A DNA stretch of 64,000 nucleotides from Rhizobiaceae bacterium (lineage in GTDB: Bacteria; Pseudomonadota; Alphaproteobacteria; Rhizobiales; Rhizobiaceae), in NCBI GenBank assembly GCA_029212415.1, contig JARGOF010000006.1:51818-115817 (forward strand), given 5' to 3'. This document shows, in pieces, positions 50,381-59,167 of the stretch; position 1 is the stretch's first letter, and each line of letters opens with the position of its first letter. The notes under the pieces were generated by a model. That model searched no databases. It had not been told where the DNA came from and saw nothing but the letters and a program-made list of their open reading frames with translations. A program made the translations under genes and the position numbers.

Positions 50381-51772
50381 ATGACCGACTTTGACTATGA
50401 TTTTTTTGTAATTGGAGGTGGATCGGGTGGTGTTCGCGCGGCGCGCCTGGCCGCTGGCCTGGGCAAAAAGGTGGCAATTGCCGAAGAATTCCGTTACGGC
50501 GGAACATGCGTTATCCGGGGGTGTGTGCCCAAAAAACTGTTCGTCTATGCATCACATTTTTCCGAACAATTTGAAGATGCGGCAGGCTATGGCTGGTCGG
50601 TCGGGGAATCGCATTTTGACTGGAATGTCCTGGTTTCAAACAAGGACAAGGAAATCACCCGGCTCGAAGGCCTTTACCGTAAAGGATTGAGCAATGCCGG
50701 CGCAGAGATATTCGACAGCCGTGCTGAATTGGTCGACAACCATCATGTGCGCATTCTAAGCACAAACCAGGTTGTCTCCGCTGACAAGATACTGGTGGCT
50801 GTCGGTGGTCGCCCCAGTGCTGCCGATGAGCTGAAGGGGTTCGAATATACGATTTCCTCGAATGAGGCTTTTGATCTGAAAGAATTGCCCAAATCCATTC
50901 TGATTGCCGGCGGTGGTTATATCGCCGTGGAATTTGCCAATATTTTCCATGGTCTTGGCGTTGAAACGACCCTGATCTATCGCGGGGTCGAAGTGCTGAA
51001 AAACTTTGATCATGATATCAGGCGCACGCTTCACCAGACGATGGAAGAAAAGGGCATTCGCATCTTGTGTGGTGAGGTCATCAGCGAGGTTGTCCGTTCT
51101 GCCGATAACCGGCTCGATGTCACGACGTCGCAGGGGAAAAACCTCAAGGTCGATCAGGCGATGATGGCTATCGGTCGCAAGCCAAACACATCCGGTCTGG
51201 GGCTGGAAAAGGCCGGCGTGAGGACAGATGGGGCAGGGGCGATTGTCGTCGATGATTATATGCGCACCAATGTTGAGAATATCTACGCGGTCGGCGATGT
51301 CACCAATCGCGTCCAGTTGACGCCGGTGGCCATTCACGAATCCATGTGTGTGGTTGATACACTCTTCAAGGACAAGCCGACAAAACCGGACCATGACATG
51401 ATTGCCACAGCGGTGTTTTCACAGCCGGAAGTGGGGACTGTCGGCCTGTCTGAAGAACAGGCAGGAAAGAAATTTGCAGAGCTTGAAATCTACAGCGCCT
51501 TCTTCCGTCCGATGAAACATACGCTTTCCGGTCGGCAGGAAAAAATGATCATGAAACTGGTGGTCAATGCCGCCGACAGGCGGGTTGTCGGCGCCCATAT
51601 ACTTGGCCCTGAGGCCGGTGAAATGGCGCAATTGCTTGCCATTGCCATGAAGGCCGGCTGCAAGAAAGATGATTTTGACCGCACGATGGCCGTTCACCCG
51701 ACCGCATCGGAAGAACTCGTCACCATGTACCAGCCCAGCTATCTGGTCAAAAATGGCGTCAGAACCGGGTAA
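50381..51772 (+). CDS. gor: Glutathione-disulfide reductase
   Basis: Gor reduces oxidised glutathione with NADPH and FAD. About 463 residues. FAD motif DFFVIGGGSGGVRAARLA, redox disulfide RYGGTCVIRGCVPKKL, NAD(P) motif ILIAGGGYIAVEFAN, second FAD motif NIYAVGDVTNRVQLTPVA, and the C-terminal catalytic His-Glu HPTASEELV are intact. ATG 50381 (MTDFDYDF) follows AAGGCGAG; the 50363 start is not favoured. It is downstream of a terminator, so it has its own promoter within 60 bases. Convergent with the hydrolase gene with a 3-base gap. Links with GST, GFA and GGCT-like proteins in this window. Confidence 0.96.
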   Translation: MTDFDYDFFVIGGGSGGVRAARLAAGLGKKVAIAEEFRYGGTCVIRGCVPKKLFVYASHFSEQFEDAAGYGWSVGESHFDWNVLVSNKDKEITRLEGLYRKGLSNAGAEIFDSRAELVDNHHVRILSTNQVVSADKILVAVGGRPSAADELKGFEYTISSNEAFDLKELPKSILIAGGGYIAVEFANIFHGLGVETTLIYRGVEVLKNFDHDIRRTLHQTMEEKGIRILCGEVISEVVRSADNRLDVTTSQGKNLKVDQAMMAIGRKPNTSGLGLEKAGVRTDGAGAIVVDDYMRTNVENIYAVGDVTNRVQLTPVAIHESMCVVDTLFKDKPTKPDHDMIATAVFSQPEVGTVGLSEEQAGKKFAELEIYSAFFRPMKHTLSGRQEKMIMKLVVNAADRRVVGAHILGPEAGEMAQLLAIAMKAGCKKDDFDRTMAVHPTASEELVTMYQPSYLVKNGVRTG

Positions 51773-51775
51773 AAT

Positions 51776-52723
51776 TCAGCTTTGACCCGGCGTCAGGAGC
51801 CAATCCATGATGCCGGGCCACAGGGTCTCGGCGAATCTGGACCGAAAGAAACCCAGATGGCCAATCTTTTGCCCGCCCGCATCCTGTGGGGACAACCAGA
51901 TCTGCTCTACATCGGCATTGACATAATGCTTCATCAGACCGTTTATCGCGGCTGGTGTACCCCAAGGATCATCGCTCATGCCGACTGACAGTATCGGCAT
52001 GCGGACCATGGCGTAGCGGGAGCGGGCATCAACGGTCGGATCATCGAAAAAATATTCGTGATGATTGCACCACCGGGTCCAATCTCTCAGGACGCTGGCT
52101 GGAATTGGCTCGCCTATACCCATCCAGGACGCCGTGCTGCCCAACAGGCTGGCGATCGGCACGCCAATCAGGTTCAACCTCAGCAGAACTTTCCAGGGTG
52201 TACTGGTGTTGCGCCAGTAGCCGGACAGAGTTGCAATCATGCAATAGCGCTCGAAACGCTCTGGCATGCCGCTCAGGCCCAGAGCCTGTCCCCCGTAGGA
52301 CTGACCGATGCCCACCATTTTGTGACCGGGGGCGACGGCGTCCAGCCTGGCCATGGCAGCCGGCATGTCGCGATGACCCCAATCGCGCATATTGATGCGT
52401 GCGGTGAATTCCGGCGGGCGCGGTGATCCGGGCATTCCACGATAATCATAGGTCAGAACCGCGCGACTGCCATTGGCAATCAACTGGCGCGCAAAGGCAT
52501 GATAAAATCCGCGTGGCACACCGGTGGCTGCGGAAATCAGCACCAGGGGGCCAGTACCGGAAGGGCTGTCGCGCCGGGCCTCAAACAGCGTGCCCGAAAG
52601 CGCGTAACCGTCGGATGCATGAAAGACGGTATCTGTCGCGCAGATATGCTCTTCGCTGCGTTCCACGGTTTTCGCTTGGGGTGTTCCTGCTGTATTTTTC
52701 GGGGTTTGCATGGGGATGTTCAT
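51776..52723 (-). CDS. Alpha/beta hydrolase (COG4757-like)
   Basis: About 315 residues. Nucleophile GIGQSYGGQAL (Ser near 160), oxyanion and core segments LVLISAATGVPRGFYHAFARQL and LTYDYRGMPGSPRP, Asp region VGMSDDPWGTPAA, and His in KIGHLGFFR. It belongs to the predicted hydrolase group COG4757 of unknown substrate. The ATG at 52723 is preferred over a second (52711); open frame extends to 52762. Transcribed divergently from the GH3 gene; the 293-base gap carries the two tandem repeats. Confidence 0.85.
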   Translation of the reverse strand: MNIPMQTPKNTAGTPQAKTVERSEEHICATDTVFHASDGYALSGTLFEARRDSPSGTGPLVLISAATGVPRGFYHAFARQLIANGSRAVLTYDYRGMPGSPRPPEFTARINMRDWGHRDMPAAMARLDAVAPGHKMVGIGQSYGGQALGLSGMPERFERYCMIATLSGYWRNTSTPWKVLLRLNLIGVPIASLLGSTASWMGIGEPIPASVLRDWTRWCNHHEYFFDDPTVDARSRYAMVRMPILSVGMSDDPWGTPAAINGLMKHYVNADVEQIWLSPQDAGGQKIGHLGFFRSRFAETLWPGIMDWLLTPGQS

Positions 52724-52798
52724 ATTCTGATTCCGGCAATTATATTTCGACACCCGGTACAATTACCATTTACGTTTACGTCAAAGTCAATAGATTTG

Positions 52799-52837
52799 TG
52801 CCTGAATGCCTGAATGCCTGAATGCCTGAATGCCTGA
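52799..52837. repeat. Octamer tandem repeat TGCCTGAA, 4.9 copies
   Basis: Four exact copies of TGCCTGAA (52799-52830) plus seven bases of a fifth. The unit is 8 bases, not a multiple of 3. It lies 60-100 bases upstream of the divergent hydrolase start and 180-218 upstream of the GH3 start, so it is in the intergenic/promoter region rather than a gene. Copy number could vary by strand slippage. Confidence 0.9.
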
Positions 52838-52976
52838 GGCCGATGCACCTTGCACATCGCAGTTGGGTCGCAGTGGTTGCGATCTTCGATTTGGCATCAT
52901 GTAACAGGGCAGGTGCCGTTGCCGACTTGTTCAGCGGAACCGGTGGCTTTCTGTTCGGGTGGAATGGGCCTATTGT

Positions 52977-52998
52977 CAAAGCAAAGCAAAGCAAAGCA
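52977..52998. repeat. Pentamer tandem repeat CAAAG x4 in 5' leader of GH3 gene
   Basis: CAAAG repeated four times (52977-52996) then CA, ending 19 bases before the GH3 start codon (53017) and 6 or so bases before its GGAAGA ribosome-binding site. A 5-base unit in this position would change the spacing of promoter elements or leader, not reading frame. Confidence 0.85.
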
Positions 52999-53016
52999 TC
53001 GTTCGGAAGACCATTT

Positions 53017-54684
53017 ATGCCCCATGACTTTCTTGAAGCCGCACCGTTCAATCTCGCACCGGCCGATAGGGATTGGGTCCTGTCGACATTTGGGCGACTG
53101 ACACGGCAAGAAAAGGTCGCGCAGCTGTTTGTGCTCATTTCCATCGGTAATGATCCGGCAGAGCTTGAACGGCTGGCGAAACTGCAGCCCGCGGGGATCA
53201 CCCGGATGTTTATGCCCGACGTTGACCATGAACTGGCGTTCATTGACGCGGTCAATCATTTGTCCGATGTCCCGCCGTTGATCAGCTCGGATCTGGAAGG
53301 ATCACGTATGAGCCTGCCCTTCGGCACCCAGGTGCTCAATCCGCTTGGTCTTGCCGCTGTCGATGATGTGACAATCACGCGAGAGGTTTCCCGGATTATG
53401 GCAGAAGAAGCTGTGGCTGTCGGGATCAATTGGACCTTCACACCGGTTCTCGACATCAATGCAGCATTTCGCAGCGCAATTGTCGCCACGCGCGGCTTTG
53501 GCGCAGATGTCGAGATGATCGAGAAACATGCGATGGCTCAGATGGAGACATTCCAGGCCCATGGCATTGCCGCAACGGTCAAACATTGGCCGGGAGAGGG
53601 CTATGATGACCGGGACCAGCATTTGGTCACGACCATCAACCCGCTCGATATGGATCAATGGGAAGCCGAATTCGGCAGGCTTTATCGCACTGCGATCGAC
53701 GCTGGTGTGCTGTCTGTGATGTCGGCGCACATCGCGCTGCCGTCTTTTGTGCGGTCAATCCATCCTGAGGCAGGGCTGGAAGCCTATCGTCCTGCGTCGA
53801 TCAACCACCTGTTGAACATTGACCTCTTGCGCAACACACTTGGTTTCAATGGATTGATCGTCTCTGATGCGTCGGAGATGGCGGGATTGACGTCCTGGTG
53901 CAGCGCAAGGGAAGCCAAGGTTCAGCTCATAGCCAACGGCTGTGACATCATTCTTTTTTCGCAGGACCCCGAAGCCGAAATGGCGGCAATATTGGCTGCG
54001 GTGGATAGCGGTTCAATTTCGCAGAGACGTTTCGACGAGGCGGTCATGCGTGTCCTCGGACTGAAGGCAGCACTGGGGCTGCACACCAAGAAACAAACTG
54101 ACTTCGCAACGCGCAAGTCGCAGCTTGCCACGACCGGGAATGTTGCCCTTGCCCGTTCGGCGACCGGGCGTGCTCCGACGCTGGTCAAGGATATCCAGAA
54201 CCTGATGCCATTGTCGGTCAAAAGGCACCGACGCATATTGGTCTTTTCCGGCGGGATTATTTCGCCTCTGCATCCGCAGCCATTCGAATTCGCCGTGCCG
54301 GATCTGTTGCGCGATGAAGGCTTTGAGGTGACCCTGTACACCCCGCACGTGGAGGTCAGCCCGGAAGCGTTTGATCTGGTGCTTTATCTGTTCGGCGAAG
54401 AGACATTGCTGACGCGCGGACGGATATTTCTCGACTGGGCCCGGCTCGGCGGCAATTTTGTTGGCGCCATGCAGCGCTATTGGCACGATATCCCCACGGC
54501 GATGATCTCTTTTGGTTATCCCTACTATCTTTATGATGCGCCGCGCGTTCCGACCTATGTTAATGCCTACTGCACGATGGACGATATGCAATGCGCCGTG
54601 GTCGATTGCCTGATGGGGCGAAAGGCATGGAACCAGAACAATCCGGTTGATCCGTTTTGCGGGCTGGAAGATGCCCACTATTAG
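53017..54684 (+). CDS. Glycoside hydrolase family 3 protein (NagZ-like)
   Basis: About 555 residues. The N-terminal TIM barrel has LISSDLEGSRMSLPFGTQV, ATVKHWPGEGYDDRDQH (resembling NagZ KHFPGHG with Glu in place of His) and FNGLIVSDASEMAGL with the catalytic nucleophile Asp. The C-terminal ~200 residues (LMPLSVKRHRRILVFSGG onward) form an extra domain akin to GH3_C. Members cleave beta-N-acetylglucosamine, beta-glucose or muropeptide-linked sugars; the NagZ-like motifs favour N-acetylhexosamine, but specificity is open. No signal peptide on this start, suggesting cytoplasmic cell-wall recycling. ATG 53017 follows GGAAGA; the longer frame (52822) would run through two tandem repeats. Confidence 0.88.
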   Translation: MPHDFLEAAPFNLAPADRDWVLSTFGRLTRQEKVAQLFVLISIGNDPAELERLAKLQPAGITRMFMPDVDHELAFIDAVNHLSDVPPLISSDLEGSRMSLPFGTQVLNPLGLAAVDDVTITREVSRIMAEEAVAVGINWTFTPVLDINAAFRSAIVATRGFGADVEMIEKHAMAQMETFQAHGIAATVKHWPGEGYDDRDQHLVTTINPLDMDQWEAEFGRLYRTAIDAGVLSVMSAHIALPSFVRSIHPEAGLEAYRPASINHLLNIDLLRNTLGFNGLIVSDASEMAGLTSWCSAREAKVQLIANGCDIILFSQDPEAEMAAILAAVDSGSISQRRFDEAVMRVLGLKAALGLHTKKQTDFATRKSQLATTGNVALARSATGRAPTLVKDIQNLMPLSVKRHRRILVFSGGIISPLHPQPFEFAVPDLLRDEGFEVTLYTPHVEVSPEAFDLVLYLFGEETLLTRGRIFLDWARLGGNFVGAMQRYWHDIPTAMISFGYPYYLYDAPRVPTYVNAYCTMDDMQCAVVDCLMGRKAWNQNNPVDPFCGLEDAHY

Positions 54685-54773
54685 CATTATCTGAAGTGCG
54701 AACGACTGGCTGTGCCGAATTGGTGTCGATGCCACGGATGGCGCATTTGGATTGATATCAGGAGCGAACGCGC

Positions 54774-55415
54774 ATGAATCATCAGATCACAACTGAGTCA
54801 GCGTCGTTGCAACCGCAGCAACTTGTCGCCTATTTCGGTTATGGTTCGCTGGTCAACAGAGCAACGTTGCGCACGTCCTATGTCTCGGCCCAGCCTGTCC
54901 GTTTGCATGGCTGGCGTCGCTGTTGGCGTCCCCGACACACTGGTCTGGTTCATGAGGGGCAGCCACCGGCATCGCTTCTGAGTGCGCGTCAGGTTGCCGA
55001 CAGTGTCATTGACGGGTTGCTGGTCTATGACAGGGCAGAGAACCTTGCTGCGGTTGATGAACGCGAGAATGGTTATGACCGCGTTGCCGTGCCCCTCGAC
55101 AGGTTGCAGATGCTGGGAGGTGCGTTGCCCGATTGCCCGGTCTATGTCTATGAGGCGCAGACCAACGCTGTAACGCATGATCCCGGAGAGCCTATCCTGC
55201 AATCCTATCTTGATGCCGTTCTGCAAGGCTTTCTTGCGGAGTTTGGAAAGCAGGGGGTGCTTGATTTCCTGGCAACCACGGACGGGTTCGAGCGATCTGT
55301 GCATGTTGACAGGCACCAGCCGATTTACCCACGGGCTGTTCGTTTGTCATCCGAGGAACAGTCTTTTTTTGACGATTTGCTGCAGGCACATCGGACCGGC
55401 ACTGTTTTGCCCTGA
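54774..55415 (+). CDS. Gamma-glutamylcyclotransferase-like protein
   Basis: About 213 residues. VAYFGYGSLVNRAT near 18-31 is the GGCT-fold signature, binding the glutamyl carboxylate; AAVDERENGYDR holds the likely catalytic Glu. GGCT/ChaC-type enzymes release 5-oxoproline from gamma-glutamyl peptides, including glutathione. The C-terminal ~40 residues have no recognised motif. ATG 54774 has AGGAGCG upstream. It stands alone between GH3 and aroG. Which gamma-glutamyl substrate it uses cannot be told. Confidence 0.85.
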   Translation: MNHQITTESASLQPQQLVAYFGYGSLVNRATLRTSYVSAQPVRLHGWRRCWRPRHTGLVHEGQPPASLLSARQVADSVIDGLLVYDRAENLAAVDERENGYDRVAVPLDRLQMLGGALPDCPVYVYEAQTNAVTHDPGEPILQSYLDAVLQGFLAEFGKQGVLDFLATTDGFERSVHVDRHQPIYPRAVRLSSEEQSFFDDLLQAHRTGTVLP

Positions 55416-55618
55416 TCCGTCTGTTTCCTGTCATCGCCCTCTATCCTGTTCACGGGCAGCCGGGCTTTGGTGATGATCGATGGAATGTCATCTTTGCCAG
55501 CGCTTCCGGCAAACCCCGCATGCATGTGCAATCGCACTGGTATTTGATGGCAATTGTCTTTATAAGCCGCCACTTGAGGCCCGAAAAGCCTTTAAACCTA
55601 TAAACTCAGGTGAGTAAA

Positions 55619-56995
55619 ATGGCACAAAATTGGACACCCGACAGTTGGCGCAGCAAACCAATTCTTCAGGTTCCGGAGTATCCGGATCAGAAGGCTTTGG
55701 CAGATGTTGAGGCGCGTATCGCGACCTATCCGCCGCTGGTTTTTGCAGGGGAAGCCCGCAAGTTGCGCTCGCGTCTGGCTGATGTGGCCAACGGAAAGAG
55801 CTTTTTGTTGCAGGGTGGCGATTGTGCTGAAAGTTTTGCCGAGCATGGTGCCGACAATATTCGGGACTTTTTCCGCGTATTTCTTCAAATGGCCGTTGTC
55901 CTGACCTTTGGTGCACAACAGCCTGTCGTCAAGATCGGCCGTATTGCCGGGCAATTCGCCAAGCCGCGCTCGTCGAATATCGAGCGCAAGGGCGAGATTG
56001 AATTGCCGAGCTATCGCGGTGATATTGTCAATGGTATCGATTTTGATGAGGCGGCCCGCCTGCCTGATCCACAGCGCCAGGACATGGCCTACCGTCAATC
56101 GGCTGCAACGCTCAATCTTCTGCGGGCGTTTGCGCAGGGCGGTTATGCCAATCTGGAAAATGTTCACCAGTGGATGCTGGGCTTCGTCAAGGACAGTCCG
56201 CAGGCTGAACGCTATGACAAGCTGGCCAATCGCATATCGGAGACGATTGATTTCATGCGGGCTGTCGGCATCAATGCTGACAATCATCAAAACTTGCGTG
56301 AGACAGAATTCTACACCAGTCACGAAGCACTGCTGCTGGGCTATGAAGAAGCCTTGACGCGGACGGATTCAACCTCCGGGGACTGGTATGGCACCTCTGG
56401 ACACATGATCTGGATTGGTGACCGGACCCGTCAGCCCGATCATGCACATGTCGAGTATTGCCGCGGCATCAAGAACCCGATCGGTCTCAAGTGTGGCCCG
56501 TCGATGGATCCCGATGGCCTGCTTGAACTCATTGATCTGTTGAACCCGGAAAACGACCCGGGCCGGCTGACGCTGATTGCCAGATTCGGGCACGACAAGG
56601 TCGCCGATCACCTGCCGAAACTCATTCGTGCGGTGGAACGCGAAGGCCGCAAGGTTGTCTGGTCCTGCGATCCGATGCATGGCAATACGATCACGCTCAA
56701 TCACTACAAGACACGGCCTTTTGAGAGGGTTCTTTCCGAGGTTGAAAGCTTTTTCCAGATTCACCGTGCAGAGGGCACGCATCCGGGCGGCATTCATATC
56801 GAGATGACTGGCAAAGACGTGACAGAATGCACCGGTGGTGCCCGTGCCGTGTCTGCTGAAGATCTTTCAGACCGTTATCACACCCATTGTGATCCGCGCC
56901 TGAACGCTGACCAGTCGCTGGAACTGGCATTTCTGGTGGCTGAACTGATGAAGGGCGGCCGCGACGAGGATACACGGCTGGCAGCGATAGGCTGA
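55619..56995 (+). CDS. aroG: Class II (plant-type) DAHP synthase
   Basis: 3-Deoxy-7-phosphoheptulonate synthase: condenses PEP with erythrose 4-phosphate, the first step of aromatic amino-acid synthesis. About 458 residues of the class II type (AroAII), distinct from E. coli Aro[55 protein letters not shown] and [13 protein letters not shown] carry the conserved Cys/His/Glu metal site. ATG 55619 ([10 protein letters not shown]) is placed after GGTGAG; an upstream GTG at 55610 is an alternative. It ends with a perfect hairpin. This class is often feedback-insensitive to single aromatics. Confidence 0.96.
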   Translation: MAQNWTPDSWRSKPILQVPEYPDQKALADVEARIATYPPLVFAGEARKLRSRLADVANGKSFLLQGGDCAESFAEHGADNIRDFFRVFLQMAVVLTFGAQQPVVKIGRIAGQFAKPRSSNIERKGEIELPSYRGDIVNGIDFDEAARLPDPQRQDMAYRQSAATLNLLRAFAQGGYANLENVHQWMLGFVKDSPQAERYDKLANRISETIDFMRAVGINADNHQNLRETEFYTSHEALLLGYEEALTRTDSTSGDWYGTSGHMIWIGDRTRQPDHAHVEYCRGIKNPIGLKCGPSMDPDGLLELIDLLNPENDPGRLTLIARFGHDKVADHLPKLIRAVEREGRKVVWSCDPMHGNTITLNHYKTRPFERVLSEVESFFQIHRAEGTHPGGIHIEMTGKDVTECTGGARAVSAEDLSDRYHTHCDPRLNADQSLELAFLVAELMKGGRDEDTRLAAIG

Positions 56996-57030
56996 CCGGC
57001 CGTCTGAATCGGCTTGATTGATACGGATAT

Positions 57031-57073
57031 TCAAGGGACGATGGCCTGCGGGACGTCGTCCCTTGATTCTTTG
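57031..57073 (+). terminator. Hairpin terminator after aroG
   Basis: TCAAGGGACGA / TCGTCCCTTGA, a perfect 11-bp inverted repeat with a 14-base loop, ends in TTCTTTG. It is 35 bases after the aroG stop and 24 before the GFA gene start. Confidence 0.75.
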
Positions 57074-57096
57074 AAAAACCAAATAGTCGGAGTGAG

Positions 57097-57492
57097 GTGG
57101 ACCCATTGACAAAGACTTATACGGGGTCATGCCTGTGTGGTGCTGTCAGTTACCGCGCGGAGGGCCCGATCAGCGATGTGGTTGCCTGTCACTGTTCCCA
57201 ATGCAGGAAACAGTCAGGCCACTATTACGCTGCAACCAACGTCGATGATGCGCAGCTTTTCGTCGATGGTTCAGAAAACCTTGTCTGGTACCAGGCTTCG
57301 GAGCCTGCAAAACGCGGGTTTTGCGGCATATGCGGCTCGACCATGTTCTGGAAGCACAGGGATGATGCCTTCACGTCTGTCCTTGCCGGCTCCCTTGATG
57401 GACCGACGGGCCTGAAAATCAAGAAACACATTTTCTGCGCCGACAAGGGCGATTATTACGACATCGCCGATGGATGCCCGCAGACACCCTGA
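57097..57492 (+). CDS. GFA family (DUF636) zinc protein
   Basis: About 131 residues. Zinc-binding Cys motifs SCLCGAVSYRA, VACHCSQCRKQSGH and KRGFCGICGSTMFWK are the GFA (glutathione-dependent formaldehyde-activating enzyme/CENP-V) fold. The best studied member, S-hydroxymethylglutathione synthase, promotes formaldehyde-glutathione condensation; most proteins of this fold are uncharacterised, so a formaldehyde role is only a possibility. The start is GTG 57097; TTG 57106 is similar in quality, with GGAG and GAGGTG as candidate ribosome-binding sites. Confidence 0.88.
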   Translation: MDPLTKTYTGSCLCGAVSYRAEGPISDVVACHCSQCRKQSGHYYAATNVDDAQLFVDGSENLVWYQASEPAKRGFCGICGSTMFWKHRDDAFTSVLAGSLDGPTGLKIKKHIFCADKGDYYDIADGCPQTP

Positions 57493-57658
57493 CCAGAATG
57501 TCTGCAGGGTCTGTTTTCACGACGATATCGCGAAGCAATGAAAACCTGTGCTTTTGCCTGAAATCCGGGGTGTTCACAAAAGCTGGATGATGTGTGCAGC
57601 AATTGGCTCCTTCCTGCCGGCCACAAAGAGGCTACCTATGGGGTACAAAGGAGCATTC

Positions 57659-58453
57659 ATGTCTACATACCCGTCATTGTTCATTTCCCACGGTTCGCCC
57701 GATATAGCGATCGCTGATACGCTGGCGCGCGATTTTCTCCAGAGTTTTTCCGAGCAAAGGGACAGGCCCGAGGCGATCATTCTTGTCAGCGCCCATTTCG
57801 AGGCTGGCGGTGTGGCGATTGAGGCAGACCGGTATCCACAGACCGTTCATGATTTTGGCGGGTTTGCTCCTGAACTCTATCAGATTGACTATCCGGCTCC
57901 GGGAAACCCGGAACTGGCGGAACGGCTGGCGATTATGCTTCGCAATGCCGGACTGGCCGCCGGTTTGGTTCATGGTCATGGGTTCGACCATGGGGCATGG
58001 GTTCCACTCAGCCTGATGTATCCGGAAGCGGATATTCCCGTGGTCATGGTGTCCGTTGACCCGCACGCCGGGCCGCAACATCATTATGACCTTGGCAGGG
58101 CCATGGCACCGCTGCGGAGCGAAAATATTCAGATCATCGGTTCGGGATCGATGACGCACAATCTCCAACAGGCTTTTGCCGCCATGCGGTGTGGCGAACG
58201 GCAGGCGGCTATGCCTGAATGGGTTTCGCAATTTGTCGATTGGTTCGACCAGAGGTTTGCCGAAGGTGATACGGACGCCTTGATAGAGTATAGGCAGAAG
58301 GCGCCCCATGCGGTCAGAAACCACCCGACAGAAGAACATCTGATGCCGCTATTTGCAGCACTCGGTGCGGCTGGTGACAAATGGACGGCGTCCAAATTAC
58401 ATGGTTCAAGCGACTTCGGCGTTCTGTCTATGGATGCCTATGCATTCGGTTGA
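57659..58453 (+). CDS. DODA-type extradiol aromatic ring-opening dioxygenase
   Basis: About 264 residues of the class III extradiol (LigB-like) fold. FISHGSPD (metal His near 8), ILVSAHFEAGGVA (second His) and HGFDHGAWVPLSLMYPEADIPVVMVS (third His region) carry the Fe(II) site. It resembles YgiD/4,5-DOPA dioxygenase, which opens catecholic rings using O2. Substrate likely a catechol such as DOPA; unproven. Start ATG 57659 after AAGGAG (5-base spacing); the frame is open from 57548. Precedes a hemerythrin-like gene with a 79-base gap. Confidence 0.92.
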   Translation: MSTYPSLFISHGSPDIAIADTLARDFLQSFSEQRDRPEAIILVSAHFEAGGVAIEADRYPQTVHDFGGFAPELYQIDYPAPGNPELAERLAIMLRNAGLAAGLVHGHGFDHGAWVPLSLMYPEADIPVVMVSVDPHAGPQHHYDLGRAMAPLRSENIQIIGSGSMTHNLQQAFAAMRCGERQAAMPEWVSQFVDWFDQRFAEGDTDALIEYRQKAPHAVRNHPTEEHLMPLFAALGAAGDKWTASKLHGSSDFGVLSMDAYAFG

Positions 58454-58531
58454 TTGTGACGGTCCGGTTGTTTTGGTCATTGTCGTCGACAGGTATTGGG
58501 GCTTGGGCCTTTTGAAAGGTGCGTTACAATT

Positions 58532-59122
58532 TTGAACGAAAAAGATGATGTAAATGGGTTGTTCGTGCGCTCGAGAATGCCCGAAGAACTGAGTTTTCTG
58601 TTAAAGCAACACCCGCGGGACAGTTGGCGCAAATCTCCGGATCTGACGGCGATGGGGCGCTTTTGGTTGAAGCGTCATAATATGTTCCGGGATTTGGGCG
58701 CTGCATTGAACGGCAGTCTTGTGCAATTGAGGGAAGAGAACTTCAACCCTCAGGCATTTGCCCAATGGTTTGCACCGCGACTGAATTTTCTGCTCAGCGA
58801 ACTTGAAGGTCACCACCATATCGAAGACGCCCACTATTTCCCGGTTTTTGTGTCGGCGGAGCCCCGATTGAAACGGGGTTTTGATATCCTTGATCGCGAT
58901 CATCACCATATTCATGATCTTCTGGAACGCAATGCAACTGCCGGCTGGGCCTTTGCCGAAGCACTGGCGCAGGGTGGCGACCGGATGCGGTTTGCTGCGG
59001 ATACATATGGTGGCGAGGCAGACCATCTGGTCAGCGGATTGATGCGCCATCTCGAAGACGAAGAGGATTTGATTATCCCCCTGTTGATTGATCGCAACGA
59101 GAATGGCCAGTCATTGATGTGA
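58532..59122 (+). CDS. Hemerythrin HHE domain protein
   Basis: About 196 residues. The four-helix bundle shows LEGHHHIEDAHYFPVF (H-x3-E), DRDHHHIHDLLE (His pair) and GLMRHLEDEEDLIIPL (H and D/E), the diiron site pattern of hemerythrin-like HHE proteins. Roles include O2/NO sensing or binding and peroxide defence; none can be assigned. Chosen start TTG 58532 (ILNEKDDVN); a GTG-less frame from TTG 58496 or ATG 58577 is possible. It sits between an O2-consuming dioxygenase and nadE on the same strand. Confidence 0.85.
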   Translation: MNEKDDVNGLFVRSRMPEELSFLLKQHPRDSWRKSPDLTAMGRFWLKRHNMFRDLGAALNGSLVQLREENFNPQAFAQWFAPRLNFLLSELEGHHHIEDAHYFPVFVSAEPRLKRGFDILDRDHHHIHDLLERNATAGWAFAEALAQGGDRMRFAADTYGGEADHLVSGLMRHLEDEEDLIIPLLIDRNENGQSLM

Positions 59123-59167
59123 AATGCAGGATTGCCTTGCTGTTTGTAGCACGATAAACGGCTTCCT

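Noticed and set aside
52822-53016. N-terminal extension of the GH3 frame
   Set aside because: It would translate through two tandem repeats with no family similarity; the ATG at 53017 has a ribosome-binding site and matches the GH3 start.
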